NCBI GenBank assembly: GCA_046565985.1
Contig: JBKHXN010000095.1
Location: forward strand, 1-30,679
Source: Polycyclovorans sp046565985
Lineage (GTDB): Bacteria > Pseudomonadota > Gammaproteobacteria > Nevskiales > Nevskiaceae
Reading direction: 5' to 3'
Length of the DNA: 30,679 nucleotides
The notes under the pieces were generated by a model. That model did no database searches, was not told where the DNA came from, and saw only the letters and a program-made list of their open reading frames with translations. Position 1 is the first letter of the stretch; each line of letters opens with the position of its first letter. The translations under genes were made by a program, and so were the position numbers. This document shows, in pieces, positions 16,176 through 24,612 of the stretch.

Positions 16176-17459
16176 TCAGCTCCGGTGGACGGCGCGGTGG
16201 CCGATATCCCGGCGATGATGCTCGCCGTCCCAGTGGATGCGCTCCACGCCGCCGTAGGCGGCCTGCTGCGCGGCCCGGATGTCGGCGCCCCTGGCGGTCA
16301 CGCAGAGCACGCGACCGCCGCTGGTCACCACCGCGTCACCGCGCAGTTCGGTGCCGGCGTGAAAGACCTTGACCGCGCCGAAGTCGGCGTCCAGGCCGTG
16401 GATCACGTCGCCCTTGCGCGGGCTGGCGGGGTAGGCGTGTGCGGCCATGACCACGCCCAGCGCGGGCTGCGGGTCCCAGCGCGGGCTGACGGCGCCGGGA
16501 TCGCCGTCCACCGCCGCTTCCAGCAGTTCCAGGAGGTCCGAGTCCAGACGCATCATCAGCGGCTGGGTTTCCGGATCGCCCAGGCGGGCGTTGAACTCGA
16601 TCACCGAGGGCGCGCCTCCGGCGTCGATCATCAGGCCGGCGTAGAGAAACCCGGTGAAGGGCGTGTGTTCCGCTGCCATGCCGGCCAGGGTCGGCTCGAT
16701 GATCTCGCGGCAGACGCGCGCGTGCACGGCGGGCGTCACCACCGGGGCCGGCGAATAAGCGCCCATGCCGCCGGTGTTGGGCCCGGTGTCGCCATCGCCC
16801 ACGCGCTTGTGATCCTGGCTGCTGGCCAGGGGCACGTAGCGCGTGCCGCTGGCCACGACGATGAAACTGGCCTCCTCGCCCTGCAGGAAGTCCTCGATCA
16901 CCACGCGCGCGCCCGCCAGTCCCAGCAATGTGCCGCTGAGCATGTCGCGCACCGCGGCCTCGGCCTCGGCGAGGGTGCTGGCCACGACCACGCCCTTGCC
17001 GGCGGCCAGGCCGTCGGCCTTGATGACGATCGGCGCGCCACGGCTGCGCAGGCAGGCCAGCGCGGGCTCGATGGCGGTGAACACCTGGTAGCCGGCGGTG
17101 GGAATGCGGTGCCGGGCGAGAAAATCCTTGGTGAAGGACTTGCTGGCCTCCAGCTGCGCCGCGGCACGGCTGGGGCCGAAGATGCGCAGGCCGGCGTCGC
17201 GAAACAGATCCACCACGCCGAGCGCCAGCGGGCCCTCGGGGCCGACCACGGTGAAGTCCACCCGCTGTTCCCGGGCTGCGGCCAGCAGGCCGGGCAGATC
17301 GTCCGCGGCCACGGGCAGGTTGCTGCACTTGGGCTCGCGCGCGGTGCCGGCGTTGCCGGGCGCCACCAGCACGCGCGCCACGCGCGGCGACTGGGCGAGT
17401 TTCCAGGCCAGGGCGTGCTCGCGCCCGCCGCTGCCGATGACGAGTAGGGTGAGGCTCAT
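16176..17459 (-). CDS. purD: Phosphoribosylamine-glycine ligase (GAR synthetase)
   Basis: The 427-residue ATP-grasp enzyme joins phosphoribosylamine to glycine, the second step of purine synthesis. Features: GSGGREHALAWKL (9-21), IFGPSRAAAQLEASK, the ATP-grasp KADGLAAGKGVVVA, the signature GDTGPNTGGMGAYSP, and EFNARLGDPETQ, which holds the metal-binding residues. E. coli PurD has 429 residues. The start MSLTLLVIGSGGREHA at 17459 fits the family; the longer upstream open frame is not homologous. purH, the usual upstream partner in many bacteria, is absent here; a membrane protein gene lies 44 bases upstream instead. Confidence 0.97.
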   Translation of the reverse strand: MSLTLLVIGSGGREHALAWKLAQSPRVARVLVAPGNAGTAREPKCSNLPVAADDLPGLLAAAREQRVDFTVVGPEGPLALGVVDLFRDAGLRIFGPSRAAAQLEASKSFTKDFLARHRIPTAGYQVFTAIEPALACLRSRGAPIVIKADGLAAGKGVVVASTLAEAEAAVRDMLSGTLLGLAGARVVIEDFLQGEEASFIVVASGTRYVPLASSQDHKRVGDGDTGPNTGGMGAYSPAPVVTPAVHARVCREIIEPTLAGMAAEHTPFTGFLYAGLMIDAGGAPSVIEFNARLGDPETQPLMMRLDSDLLELLEAAVDGDPGAVSPRWDPQPALGVVMAAHAYPASPRKGDVIHGLDADFGAVKVFHAGTELRGDAVVTSGGRVLCVTARGADIRAAQQAAYGGVERIHWDGEHHRRDIGHRAVHRS

Positions 17460-17503
17460 GGGAAATCCGGCTCCGATGCGGCTGGGCGCGGCAAGATAAG
17501 CGA

Positions 17504-18166
17504 TCAGCCGTGGTGACGGAAGAGCAGCAGCGAGAGAAACAGGGCCCCGGCATAGAACACCGACACCATCAGGCTGCCGCAGACGCTGGCCAGCAGGCCG
17601 TGGGAGCGGGTCAGGCGGTACATCCACAGGCTGCTCATGGCCAGCAGCGTTTCCGGGATCAGCGGATACAGGGCCATGCCGTCCAGGGTGCGCACGTTCT
17701 GCGCCTGCCACAGCGCCAGCGGCGCCGCCGCCCATTCCCAGAAGGCGAACAGCAGCAGGCCCAGCAGGCCGGCCACCGCATAGCGCAGGCGCCCGGCGTG
17801 ATCGGCGATCAGCGCGATCGGGAACAGCAGCATCACCCACAGGCCGGCGAAATAGATGGGCACCGCGCCCCCGACGCGGTAGGCGCCGTGGTCGGGAAAC
17901 ACCAGGGTGCCGGCCAGGTCCACCAGCGCCCAGTCGGCCAGCAGCTGCGCGCAGGACAGCGGCAGCAGGAACAGCCACAGCAGCAGCCAGTCCACGTGCC
18001 CGCGCATCAGGCTGTACAGCGGCAGCCCCAGGTTGTAGAGCAGGGCGGCGAGCAGCAGGGCGAGCCCGTAGGAGCTGGCCGGCATCAGCCACAGCAGGCC
18101 AGCGGCAGCCAGTCCGAACAGGACATGGAAGCCGACGGCTTCACGCAGCAGTGGACCGGAGCGCAT
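17504..18166 (-). CDS. Polytopic membrane protein of unknown function
   Basis: The 220-residue protein is mostly hydrophobic with about six to seven predicted membrane helices (first near 10-28, then LLLAALLYNLGLPLY, LLWLFLLPLSCAQLL, IYFAGLWVMLLFPIALI, VAGLLGLLLFAFWEW, then a C-terminal pair). Polar loops carry a motif FPDHGAYRVGG before a membrane segment and WQAQNVRTLDGMALYPLIPE between helices; histidine, tyrosine and arginine in such loops could be functional. I do not recognise a characterised family with certainty. The start at 18166 is the only early ATG. It reads in the same direction as purD, 44 bases ahead, and may be co-transcribed. Confidence 0.75.
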   Translation of the reverse strand: MRSGPLLREAVGFHVLFGLAAAGLLWLMPASSYGLALLLAALLYNLGLPLYSLMRGHVDWLLLWLFLLPLSCAQLLADWALVDLAGTLVFPDHGAYRVGGAVPIYFAGLWVMLLFPIALIADHAGRLRYAVAGLLGLLLFAFWEWAAAPLALWQAQNVRTLDGMALYPLIPETLLAMSSLWMYRLTRSHGLLASVCGSLMVSVFYAGALFLSLLLFRHHG

Positions 18167-18213
18167 GGAGCCAGAGTGTACCCGGCCTGACGCCGCAGGC
18201 CGTTACGCAGGTC

Positions 18214-18534
18214 TCACAAGGTGGGTCTGGCGGGGGTGCTGGTCGACCCGCCCAGCGGACTCTTGCGCAGCTGTTCCAGATCCGCCTCGCTGGCCTTGCG
18301 GCGCGCCTCGCGCTGCTCCGGCGTGGTGCAGACGCGGCGCGGGATGTTGGAGCCCAGGGTTTTTTCGGTGGAACAGAAGATGCCCTTCTGGTCATCCGCA
18401 TCTTCGGCGGCCTTGTCCTGGACGATCATCTGCTTCGCCTGCGGCGGCGTGGCGGCAGGCGGCTGCGCGGCGCAGGCGGCGAGGCCCAGGGCGCAGAAGG
18501 CGGGCAGCAGGTGCAGGGCGAGGGGGCGTTTCAT
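18214..18534 (-). CDS. Small outer-membrane or periplasmic lipoprotein
   Basis: The 106-residue protein begins with a lipoprotein signal (MKRPLALHLLPAFCALGLAA, then C21; lipobox LAAC). The mature part has a proline/alanine linker, two cysteines about 15 residues apart (GIFCSTEKTLG, RRVCTTPEQRE) that could form a disulfide, and a charged helix EARRKASEADLEQLRK. The C-terminus is Ser/Thr/Pro-rich. No characterised function is known to me; similar small lipoproteins with an R-V-C-T-T-P-E-Q-R segment seem widespread in gammaproteobacteria. It has its own good promoter and is not coupled to neighbours. Confidence 0.82.
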   Translation of the reverse strand: MKRPLALHLLPAFCALGLAACAAQPPAATPPQAKQMIVQDKAAEDADDQKGIFCSTEKTLGSNIPRRVCTTPEQREARRKASEADLEQLRKSPLGGSTSTPARPTL

Positions 18535-18563
18535 GGCGACATACCTGATGAATGAGTCACGCC

Positions 18564-18592
18564 AGCATAGACAGCTGGCCGCCGCGCCACAA
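18564..18592 (-). promoter_or_regulatory. Promoter of the small lipoprotein gene
   Basis: On the minus strand TTGTGG (18592-18587) and TATGCT (18569-18564) are 17 bases apart. The expected start of transcription gives a leader of about 23 bases before the ATG at 18534. A second TATG-containing hexamer lies nearer the ATG but lacks a partner. Confidence 0.55.
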
Positions 18593-18620
18593 TGGTGAAT
18601 TCCCCCCAAGCACGCCGCGC

Positions 18621-19484
18621 TCAGGTCTCCCACAGGCCCTGCAGCGCGGCCCAGACCCCGTCCGGGTCTTCCACCTGCGGGTAGTGGCCGATGCCGGGCA
18701 GGGACACGATATCCGGGTTGGGGATCAGCTCGCGATAGCGCGCCACCATGTGCGCGCCGGAGACCGGATCTTCCGGCCCGTTGATCAGCCGTACCCGGAC
18801 GCGCGTCCGCTGCAGGGCGCCGACCCAGCGCGCGCGGTGGGCGCGGCGGTCGTCGATGTAGCGGATCAGTTCGTGCAGCCGGTGGTGGCCCTGCTGATGG
18901 CAGATCAGCTCCCAGAACGCGCGCAGCTCGCTGTCCGAGGGCCGGGTCTGCGGGCCGAACACCAGCGAGAAACTGCGGCTGAAGCTGCGGAAGCTGGACA
19001 GGCGCGAGACCAGCCCGCCGAGCGGTGAGCGCAGCAGACGCTGCATGCGCGTCAGGCGATGGGTTTCGGGGAACAGGCCGCCGTTGAGCAGCGCCACCGA
19101 CAGGATCCGCGGCGCGCAGCCCTCCAGCTCGCGGGCCAGCAGCTCCTGCGCCAGGCTCACGCCATAGTCGTGGGCGAGAATGTGGATGCGCGTCACGCCC
19201 AGCTCGGCGAGCAGCGCCAGGTGCAGGTCGGTCTGCTCGATCATCGAATAGGCATGGCCCGCCGGCTTGTCGGAGCGCCCGAAGCCGAGCATGTCGGGCG
19301 CGACCAGCCGTGCAAAACGGCTGTCCAGCCGCGGCCACAGCGCGGCGTAGTCCCAGGAGCAGGTCGGAAAGCCGTGGATCAGCAGCAGGGCTTCCTCGCC
19401 CTGTCCCTGGTCGCGGTAGACGATGCGGTGACCGTTGAAGTCAAAACCCTGTGTCTGGGCGTACCACTGTTGCGGGCTGATCAT
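18621..19484 (-). CDS. Alpha/beta hydrolase with Asp nucleophile, MEST-like
   Basis: The 287-residue hydrolase shows HGFPTCSWDY (oxyanion region, 37-46), DMLGFGRSDKP, and the nucleophile elbow AHDYGVSLAQELL. The nucleophile position is aspartate (D106), as in epoxide hydrolases and haloalkane dehalogenases, not serine. The catalytic histidine is probably in GIGHYPQVEDP near the C-terminus. Several blocks resemble animal MEST (mesoderm-specific transcript): LLNGGLFPETHR, VFGPQTRPSDSEL and RRAHRARWVGAL, joined to the same HYPQ-ED-P ending. The substrate is unknown. The start at 19484 overlaps the stop of the upstream esterase (ATGA), so the two hydrolases form one operon. Confidence 0.85.
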   Translation of the reverse strand: MISPQQWYAQTQGFDFNGHRIVYRDQGQGEEALLLIHGFPTCSWDYAALWPRLDSRFARLVAPDMLGFGRSDKPAGHAYSMIEQTDLHLALLAELGVTRIHILAHDYGVSLAQELLARELEGCAPRILSVALLNGGLFPETHRLTRMQRLLRSPLGGLVSRLSSFRSFSRSFSLVFGPQTRPSDSELRAFWELICHQQGHHRLHELIRYIDDRRAHRARWVGALQRTRVRVRLINGPEDPVSGAHMVARYRELIPNPDIVSLPGIGHYPQVEDPDGVWAALQGLWET

Positions 19485-20419
19485 GTGGAGTGCTCCCGGA
19501 TGAAGCGCAGGATCTGCGCCAGTGCGGCGTCGGCTTCCGGCATCTTGCCGGCAAAAATCTGCCACACATGCCATAGCCGCGGCCAGACCTGCAGCTCGAC
19601 GGCCACTCCCGCCGCGCGGGCCTTGTCGGCCAGGCGCAGCGCATCGTCGAGCAGGATCTCGCCGTCCGCCACCTGGATCAGCAGCGGCGCCAGCGCGTGC
19701 AGATCGGCAAACAGCGGCGAGGCCAGCGGATGCAGCGGCGTGGCGCCCGCCAGATAGGCGGCGGCACTGCGGCGCAGCAGCGGTTCGCGCAGCAGCAGTT
19801 CCTGCCCCGCCAGCCGCGTGTGACTGGCCCCGGAGAGGCTCAGGTCGGTCCAGGGCGAGAGCGTGACCAGGGCTGCCGGCTGCGGCAGCCCGGCGTCGCG
19901 AATGGCGAGCGCGCAGGCCAGCGTCAGCCCGCCGCCCGCCGAATCCCCGCCGATCACCAGCCGCCGCGGCGAGTGCCCGGCCGCCAGCAGCGCACGGTAG
20001 GCCGCCAGCGCGTCGTCCACCGCGGCGGGAAAGGGATGTTCGGGCGCCAGCCGGTAGTCGAGCACCGCCACGTCCAGGCCAGCCTGCGCGAGTCGGGCGG
20101 TCATCTCGCGGTACATCGTCGGCGCGCCCAGGACGTAGGCGCCGCCGTGCAGGTAGAGCAGGCTGGCCGACGCCGTGCCGCGGTCATTGCGCATCCACTC
20201 CACCGGCACGCCGCCCAGTTCGGCGGCCTGAATCCGGCTGCCTGCCGGCAGCGGCAGACGGCTGGCCTTGCTCAGGCGCAGCAGCCGGGCACGGACCACG
20301 GCCGGCGGGAGATCGGCATTCAGCACCGGCCGGAAAACCAGGCCGGCGATCAGGCGCAGCAGCTGCGCACGCAGTGACAGGCGGCGGGACGGGTACAGGG
20401 CGCCAGCGGGAATGGACAT
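19481..20419 (-). CDS. HSL-family alpha/beta hydrolase (carboxylesterase/lipase-like)
   Basis: The 312-residue protein belongs to the hormone-sensitive-lipase (family IV) esterases. It has the oxyanion motif YLHGGAYVLG (HGGAY 91-95), DYRLAPEHPFPAAVDD, the nucleophile elbow GGDSAGGG (S160), an acid residue in the region QVADGEILLDDA, and the histidine in RLWHVWQ near the end. These enzymes split short-chain esters in the cytoplasm, sometimes polyhydroxyalkanoate or drug-like esters; the natural substrate is unknown. The ATG at 20419 is chosen because a good promoter lies just before it; an ATG at 20443 would place that -10 inside the gene. It is coupled to the MEST-like hydrolase downstream. 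Confidence 0.88.
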   Translation of the reverse strand: MSIPAGALYPSRRLSLRAQLLRLIAGLVFRPVLNADLPPAVVRARLLRLSKASRLPLPAGSRIQAAELGGVPVEWMRNDRGTASASLLYLHGGAYVLGAPTMYREMTARLAQAGLDVAVLDYRLAPEHPFPAAVDDALAAYRALLAAGHSPRRLVIGGDSAGGGLTLACALAIRDAGLPQPAALVTLSPWTDLSLSGASHTRLAGQELLLREPLLRRSAAAYLAGATPLHPLASPLFADLHALAPLLIQVADGEILLDDALRLADKARAAGVAVELQVWPRLWHVWQIFAGKMPEADAALAQILRFIREHST

Positions 20420-20424
20420 GCCGC

Positions 20425-20454
20425 AGCATAGTGAGCGGCGCATCCACCTGTCAT
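20425..20454 (-). promoter_or_regulatory. Promoter of the esterase-hydrolase operon, leaderless
   Basis: On the minus strand ATGACA (20454-20449) and TATGCT (20430-20425) are 18 bases apart. The -10 ends five bases before the ATG at 20419, so the transcript would start at the first codon. Confidence 0.55.
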
Positions 20455-20505
20455 CATCCGCGCGTAAACTGGCGCACCTGCAACGCTGTTTTCGTCTTCG
20501 CTTCG

Positions 20506-22299
20506 ATGCCTGCCCACGTTCGCTACCAGATCCAGCCCCTGGACCCCCGCACGCACCTGTTCGAAGTGCGCTGCACCGTGCCGCGCCCCGCCGCGCGGGG
20601 GCAGATCTTCCGTCTGCCGTCCTGGCTGCGCGGCAGCTATCTGATCCGCGATTTTGCCCGCCATGTGGTGGATGTCCGCGCCCAGACCGGCGGCGGGCGT
20701 GGCGTGGCCCTGACGCGGCTGGACAAGCGCAGCCTGCAGGCCGCGCCGGTGAAAGGATCGCTGACGCTGATCGCGCGGGTCTTCGCTTTTGATGAGTCGG
20801 TGCGCAAGGCCTTTCTCGACCTGGACCGCGGCTTCTTCAACCCCAGCTCGCTGTGCTACCGGGTGGAGGGCGCCGAACACCAGCCCTGCGAGGTGGAGAT
20901 CCTGGCGCCCACGGACCCGGCCTGCCGTGACTGGCGCGTCGCCACCACGCTCAACCCGGTGCGCTGCAACCGTGCCGGTTTTGGCCGCTACCGTGCGGAA
21001 AATTACGAGGAGCTGATCGATCATCCCGTCACCCTCGCCGCCTTCGAGCGCCTGGACTTCAGCGTGGACGGCATACCCCACGCGCTGGTGCTGACCGGCC
21101 ACGAGCCGGTGGACGGCGCGCGCATCACGGCCGATCTCGCCCGCATCTGCCACGTCGAGCGCGAGCTGTTCGGCCAGCAGCCCGCGCTCGATCAATATCT
21201 GTTCCTGACCCATGCCGTGGGCAGCGGCTACGGGGGGCTGGAGCATCGCAGCTCCACGGCGCTGATCTGCGCCCGCGCCGATCTCCCCGCCCCCGGGGAT
21301 ACGACGATGAGCCGCGAATACCGCAGCTTCCTGGCGCTGTGCGCGCATGAGTATTTCCACCTGTGGAACGTCAAGCGCATCGCGCCGGCGCGTTTCCTGG
21401 AGTCGGATCTGGGACAGGAGGCCTACACCCGCGACCTCTGGCATTACGAGGGCGTGACCAGCTACTACGATGACCTGTTCCTGCTGCGCGCCGGGCTGAT
21501 CGGTGCGGCGGACTACCTGGACATCCTCGCGGAGAACGCCACGCGCCTGAGCCGCACTCCCGGGCGTCATCTGCAGTCGCTGGCGGATTCCAGCTTCGAG
21601 GCCTGGACCAAGTACTACCAGCCGGATGAAAACACGCCCAACGCCGTGGTCAGCTACTACGTCAAGGGCGGTCTGGTCGCCACCGGCCTGGACCTGCAGC
21701 TGCGCCTGCGCTCGCGCACCTGCCTCGACGACGTGCTGCGCGAGCTCTGGGCGCGCTACGGCCGCCGTGGCCAGGGGGTGCCGGAAGGCGGGCTGGAAGC
21801 CGTGGCGCAGGCATGTTCCGGCCTGGAGCTGCAGGACTTCTTCGACCGCTACGTGCGCGGCACCGACGAGCTGCCGCTGGCGCAGTGGCTGGCCGAGTTT
21901 GGCGTTGACGCCGAGCTGCGCGCGGCAACCGGCGACGCCGACAACGGCGGCCGCGTCAGCGGCCAGCCCGGGCCGGTGAGCCTGGGCCTGAAGCTGCGCG
22001 CCGGCGAGCCGCGCGTGGCGCACGTCCTTGCCGGTGGCGCGGCCGAGCGCGCCGGCGTGGCGCCCGGCGACCTGCTGCTGGCGCTCGACGGCTGGCGGCT
22101 GGGGCCGGCCAATCTGTCCACCCGCTGCGCGCGGCTGCGCCCCGGCCGTGCCGTGCCCCTGCACCTGATGCGCGGCGAACGGTTGCTCACGCTCAGCATC
22201 ACGCCGCAGCCGCCCGCGCTCGATACCTGGACGCTGCGCCTGCTGCCCAAGCCCCGCGCCGCGGTACTCAAGCGCCGCCAGGCCTGGCTGGGAGCCTGA
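20506..22299 (+). CDS. M61 family peptidase with PDZ domain
   Basis: The 597-residue protein matches M61 (glycyl aminopeptidase-like) metallopeptidases. An N-terminal beta-rich domain (about 1-170, RYQIQPLDPRTHLFEVRCTV) is followed by the catalytic domain with zinc motif HEYFH (H281, E282, H285) in CAHEYFHLWNVKRI and the third ligand E315 in WHYEGVTSYYDD. A PDZ domain lies near 470-560 (AGVAPGDLLLALDGW). No signal peptide is obvious, so the cytoplasm is likely. M61 enzymes prefer N-terminal glycine or alanine in known cases. ATG 20506 is chosen for the beta-strand start; a weak -10-like TAAACT lies at 20465. It is followed after one base by plsY. Confidence 0.9.
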   Translation: MPAHVRYQIQPLDPRTHLFEVRCTVPRPAARGQIFRLPSWLRGSYLIRDFARHVVDVRAQTGGGRGVALTRLDKRSLQAAPVKGSLTLIARVFAFDESVRKAFLDLDRGFFNPSSLCYRVEGAEHQPCEVEILAPTDPACRDWRVATTLNPVRCNRAGFGRYRAENYEELIDHPVTLAAFERLDFSVDGIPHALVLTGHEPVDGARITADLARICHVERELFGQQPALDQYLFLTHAVGSGYGGLEHRSSTALICARADLPAPGDTTMSREYRSFLALCAHEYFHLWNVKRIAPARFLESDLGQEAYTRDLWHYEGVTSYYDDLFLLRAGLIGAADYLDILAENATRLSRTPGRHLQSLADSSFEAWTKYYQPDENTPNAVVSYYVKGGLVATGLDLQLRLRSRTCLDDVLRELWARYGRRGQGVPEGGLEAVAQACSGLELQDFFDRYVRGTDELPLAQWLAEFGVDAELRAATGDADNGGRVSGQPGPVSLGLKLRAGEPRVAHVLAGGAAERAGVAPGDLLLALDGWRLGPANLSTRCARLRPGRAVPLHLMRGERLLTLSITPQPPALDTWTLRLLPKPRAAVLKRRQAWLGA

Positions 22300-22300
22300 G

Positions 22301-22954
22301 ATGGAACTGGCCCTGCAACTGCTGCTCGCCTACCTGCTCGGCTGCGTGATGGGCGGCCGCGTCATCGGCGCCCTGCGCGGCGGGGTGGACCTGCGCCGTC
22401 TGGGCAGCGGCAACATCGGCGCCACCAACGCGCTGCGCACCCAGGGCGCAGCTTTTGCCCTGGGCGTGCTGCTGATCGACGTGCTCAAGGGCGTGGTGGC
22501 CGTGCTCGTCGTGCCGCAGCTGGTGCTGCCTCTGGAGGCCACCGACTGGGGCGGCACGTACGAAGCCCGTGCCTATGCCTGTGGCGCGGCAGTGGTGATC
22601 GGGCACTGCTATCCGGTGTTCAACCGCTTTGTTGGTGGAAAGGGCGTTGCCACGCTGGCCGGCGTGGTGGCCTGCCTGCTGCCGCAGGCCGCAGTCTGGA
22701 TGCTGGGAGGCTTCGTGCTGGTGGTGATGCTCAGCGGCTACGTCAGCCTGGCCACCCTGTGCGCCGCGGTGCTCGGCCTGTTCCAGGTGAGCTGCGTTGG
22801 CCCGCAGGGGCTGCTCTCGCCCGCCGGTCTGTTCCTGCTGGGCATGAACGGGCTGCTGTTCTGGAAGCACCGCCACAATCTGCTGCGTCTGTACCGGGGC
22901 ACCGAGAGCCGCTTCGAGCGCGCCCGCGTGCTGGGCCGATGGCTGCGCCGCTAG
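22301..22954 (+). CDS. plsY: Acyl-phosphate:glycerol-3-phosphate acyltransferase
   Basis: The 217-residue inner-membrane enzyme makes lysophosphatidic acid from acyl phosphate, the first acylation of phospholipid synthesis. The three conserved loops are present: GSGNIGATN (36-44), GHCYPVFNRFVGGKGVAT (101-118) and a GYVSLAT segment. The family ending KHRHNLLRLYRGTE also appears. Five or more hydrophobic segments fit PlsY. Its start is one base after the peptidase stop, and its end overlaps birA by 16 bases, so the cluster peptidase-plsY-birA-coaX is probably one operon. Confidence 0.95.
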   Translation: MELALQLLLAYLLGCVMGGRVIGALRGGVDLRRLGSGNIGATNALRTQGAAFALGVLLIDVLKGVVAVLVVPQLVLPLEATDWGGTYEARAYACGAAVVIGHCYPVFNRFVGGKGVATLAGVVACLLPQAAVWMLGGFVLVVMLSGYVSLATLCAAVLGLFQVSCVGPQGLLSPAGLFLLGMNGLLFWKHRHNLLRLYRGTESRFERARVLGRWLRR

Positions 22955-23889
22955 ACCCCCGCCTGTGGCTGGTCACCCGGCTCGCGGACGGCCAGTGGCA
23001 TTCGGGAGAGCGCCTGGCGCAGCAGGCCGGCCTCACCCGCGCCGGCCTGGCCCGGCGCATGGCCAAGCTGGCGGACTGGGGCCTGCAGCCCGAGGCCCGT
23101 CACGGCCTGGGCTACCGGCTGCCGGCCGCGCTGGAACTGCTGGACGCCGACGCGCTGTCGGCCCAGGTTCCTGCGGGCTGGACGGTCCGCGTGGCCGCCG
23201 CGGTGGATTCCACCAACAGCGAGCTGCTGGCCGCCGCCGCCGGGCAGGACCCGCAGGCATTGTTGGCCGAATACCAGAGCGCCGGTCGCGGCCGCCGTGG
23301 ACGCGGCTGGACCTCGCCCTTTGCCGCCAACCTGATGCTGTCCGTGGCCTGGTCGTTTGCGCTGTGGCCGCGCGATCTCAGCCGCCTGCCGTTGGCGGTG
23401 GGCGTGGCGGTGGCGCGTGCGGTGCACCAGGCCTGCGGCGTGCAGGTGCAGCTGAAATGGCCCAACGATCTCTACCTGCAGGGCCGCAAGCTCGGCGGCG
23501 TACTCATCGAACACCGCGGCGAGACCGGCGGCGCCTGCCGGGTGGTGATCGGGGTGGGGCTCAACGTAGCAATGCGCGAAGCCGCACTCGACCAGCCCTG
23601 GATCAGTCTCGCCGAAGTCCAGCCGGTGTCCCGCAACCGTCTGGCGGCGGCGCTGCTGCAGGCGCTCGATGCCCTGCTGTCCGGGTACGCCACGCAGGGC
23701 TTCGCGCCCCATGCCGCGGCCTGGAGTGAGCGCGACCTTACCCGTGACCGTGCGGTGCGCGTGCTCATGGCACAGCGTGAACTCGAAGGCATCGCCCGTG
23801 GCGTGGACGAGCAGGGCGCGCTGCTGGTCGAAGTGCTCGGCGAATCCATTCCGGTGCACAGCGCCGACGTTTCCCTGAGACTGTCCTGA
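22939..23889 (+). CDS. birA: Bifunctional biotin-protein ligase / biotin operon repressor
   Basis: The 316-residue protein attaches biotin to carboxyl carrier protein and, as biotinyl-AMP complex, can repress biotin genes. The N-terminal winged helix (about 8-62, RLAQQAGLTRAGLARRMAKL) is present, so the DNA-binding role is likely kept. Catalytic motifs: STNSELL, GRGRRGRGW (116-124) that closes over biotinyl-AMP, KWPNDLYL and KLGGVLIE. The C-terminal SH3-like domain is present. E. coli BirA has 321 residues. The ATG at 22939 lies within the plsY end. Biotin synthesis genes are not in the window. Confidence 0.95.
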   Translation: MAAPLDPRLWLVTRLADGQWHSGERLAQQAGLTRAGLARRMAKLADWGLQPEARHGLGYRLPAALELLDADALSAQVPAGWTVRVAAAVDSTNSELLAAAAGQDPQALLAEYQSAGRGRRGRGWTSPFAANLMLSVAWSFALWPRDLSRLPLAVGVAVARAVHQACGVQVQLKWPNDLYLQGRKLGGVLIEHRGETGGACRVVIGVGLNVAMREAALDQPWISLAEVQPVSRNRLAAALLQALDALLSGYATQGFAPHAAAWSERDLTRDRAVRVLMAQRELEGIARGVDEQGALLVEVLGESIPVHSADVSLRLS

Positions 23890-24608
23890 TGCTCCTGCTC
23901 GACATCGGCAACAGTCGCCTCAAGTGGGCCGAGGTGCGGGATGGCCAGCTCCATTTTGGCGGCGCGATCGCGCACGGTGGCGATGCTGCGGCCAGCATTT
24001 CCGCTCTTCCGCCGCAACGTGCGGATGCAGTCTGGGTGGCACAGGTACTGGGGCCGGCGCAGGAAGCGGCGCTGATTGCGGCCGTGCAGGCGCGCTGGGG
24101 CGTCACGCCGCAGTTGGCGCGCAGCAGCGCGCGGCTGGGCACGCTGGTCAATGCCTACGCCGAGCCGCAGCGCCTGGGCGTGGACCGCTGGCTGGCACTG
24201 CTGGCGCTGCACCGCGAGGCGCCCGGCGCCTTCGCCGTGGCCAGCGCCGGCACCGCCCTGACGCTGGACCTGGTGGCGGGCGGCGGCCGCCACCTCGGCG
24301 GCATCATCGCGCCCGGCCTGCACACCGCGCAGCAGGCCACGCTGGGCGCCACCCGTTTTGCCACCCGCGATCTGACGCAGGCCTACACCGACGGGCTGGG
24401 GCGCGATACCGAGACGGCGGTGCGCCAGGGCGCGCTGCTCGCCTGCGTGGGCGCGCTGGAGCGCGGCTGCGCCGGCCTGCCCGTGACCGCGCGCCGCGTG
24501 CTCACCGGCGGCGACGCCGCCACGCTCCTGCCGCTGCTCCCCGGCTGGCAGCACCGCCCGCATCTGGTGCTGGAAGGTCTGCTGGCAATGGCGCACGCCA
24601 CTGCCTGA
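23889..24608 (+). CDS. coaX: Type III pantothenate kinase
   Basis: The 239-residue kinase phosphorylates pantothenate, the first step of CoA synthesis, and in this class is not inhibited by CoA and needs a monovalent cation. Family motifs: LLLDIGNSRLKWA at the N-terminus (D5, phosphate loop), GVDRWLALLA, ASAGTALTLDLV and GGIIAPGL. Its ATG overlaps the birA stop by one base. BirA-CoaX adjacency is conserved in many proteobacteria. The stop is followed within four bases by a recombinase remnant on the other strand, marking the end of the conserved block. Confidence 0.95.
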   Translation: MLLLDIGNSRLKWAEVRDGQLHFGGAIAHGGDAAASISALPPQRADAVWVAQVLGPAQEAALIAAVQARWGVTPQLARSSARLGTLVNAYAEPQRLGVDRWLALLALHREAPGAFAVASAGTALTLDLVAGGGRHLGGIIAPGLHTAQQATLGATRFATRDLTQAYTDGLGRDTETAVRQGALLACVGALERGCAGLPVTARRVLTGGDAATLLPLLPGWQHRPHLVLEGLLAMAHATA

Positions 24609-24612
24609 GCTG

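Noticed and set aside
20350..22164. Long open frame on the minus strand opposite the M61 peptidase
   Set aside because: It is an antisense shadow of a gene with clear zinc and PDZ motifs.
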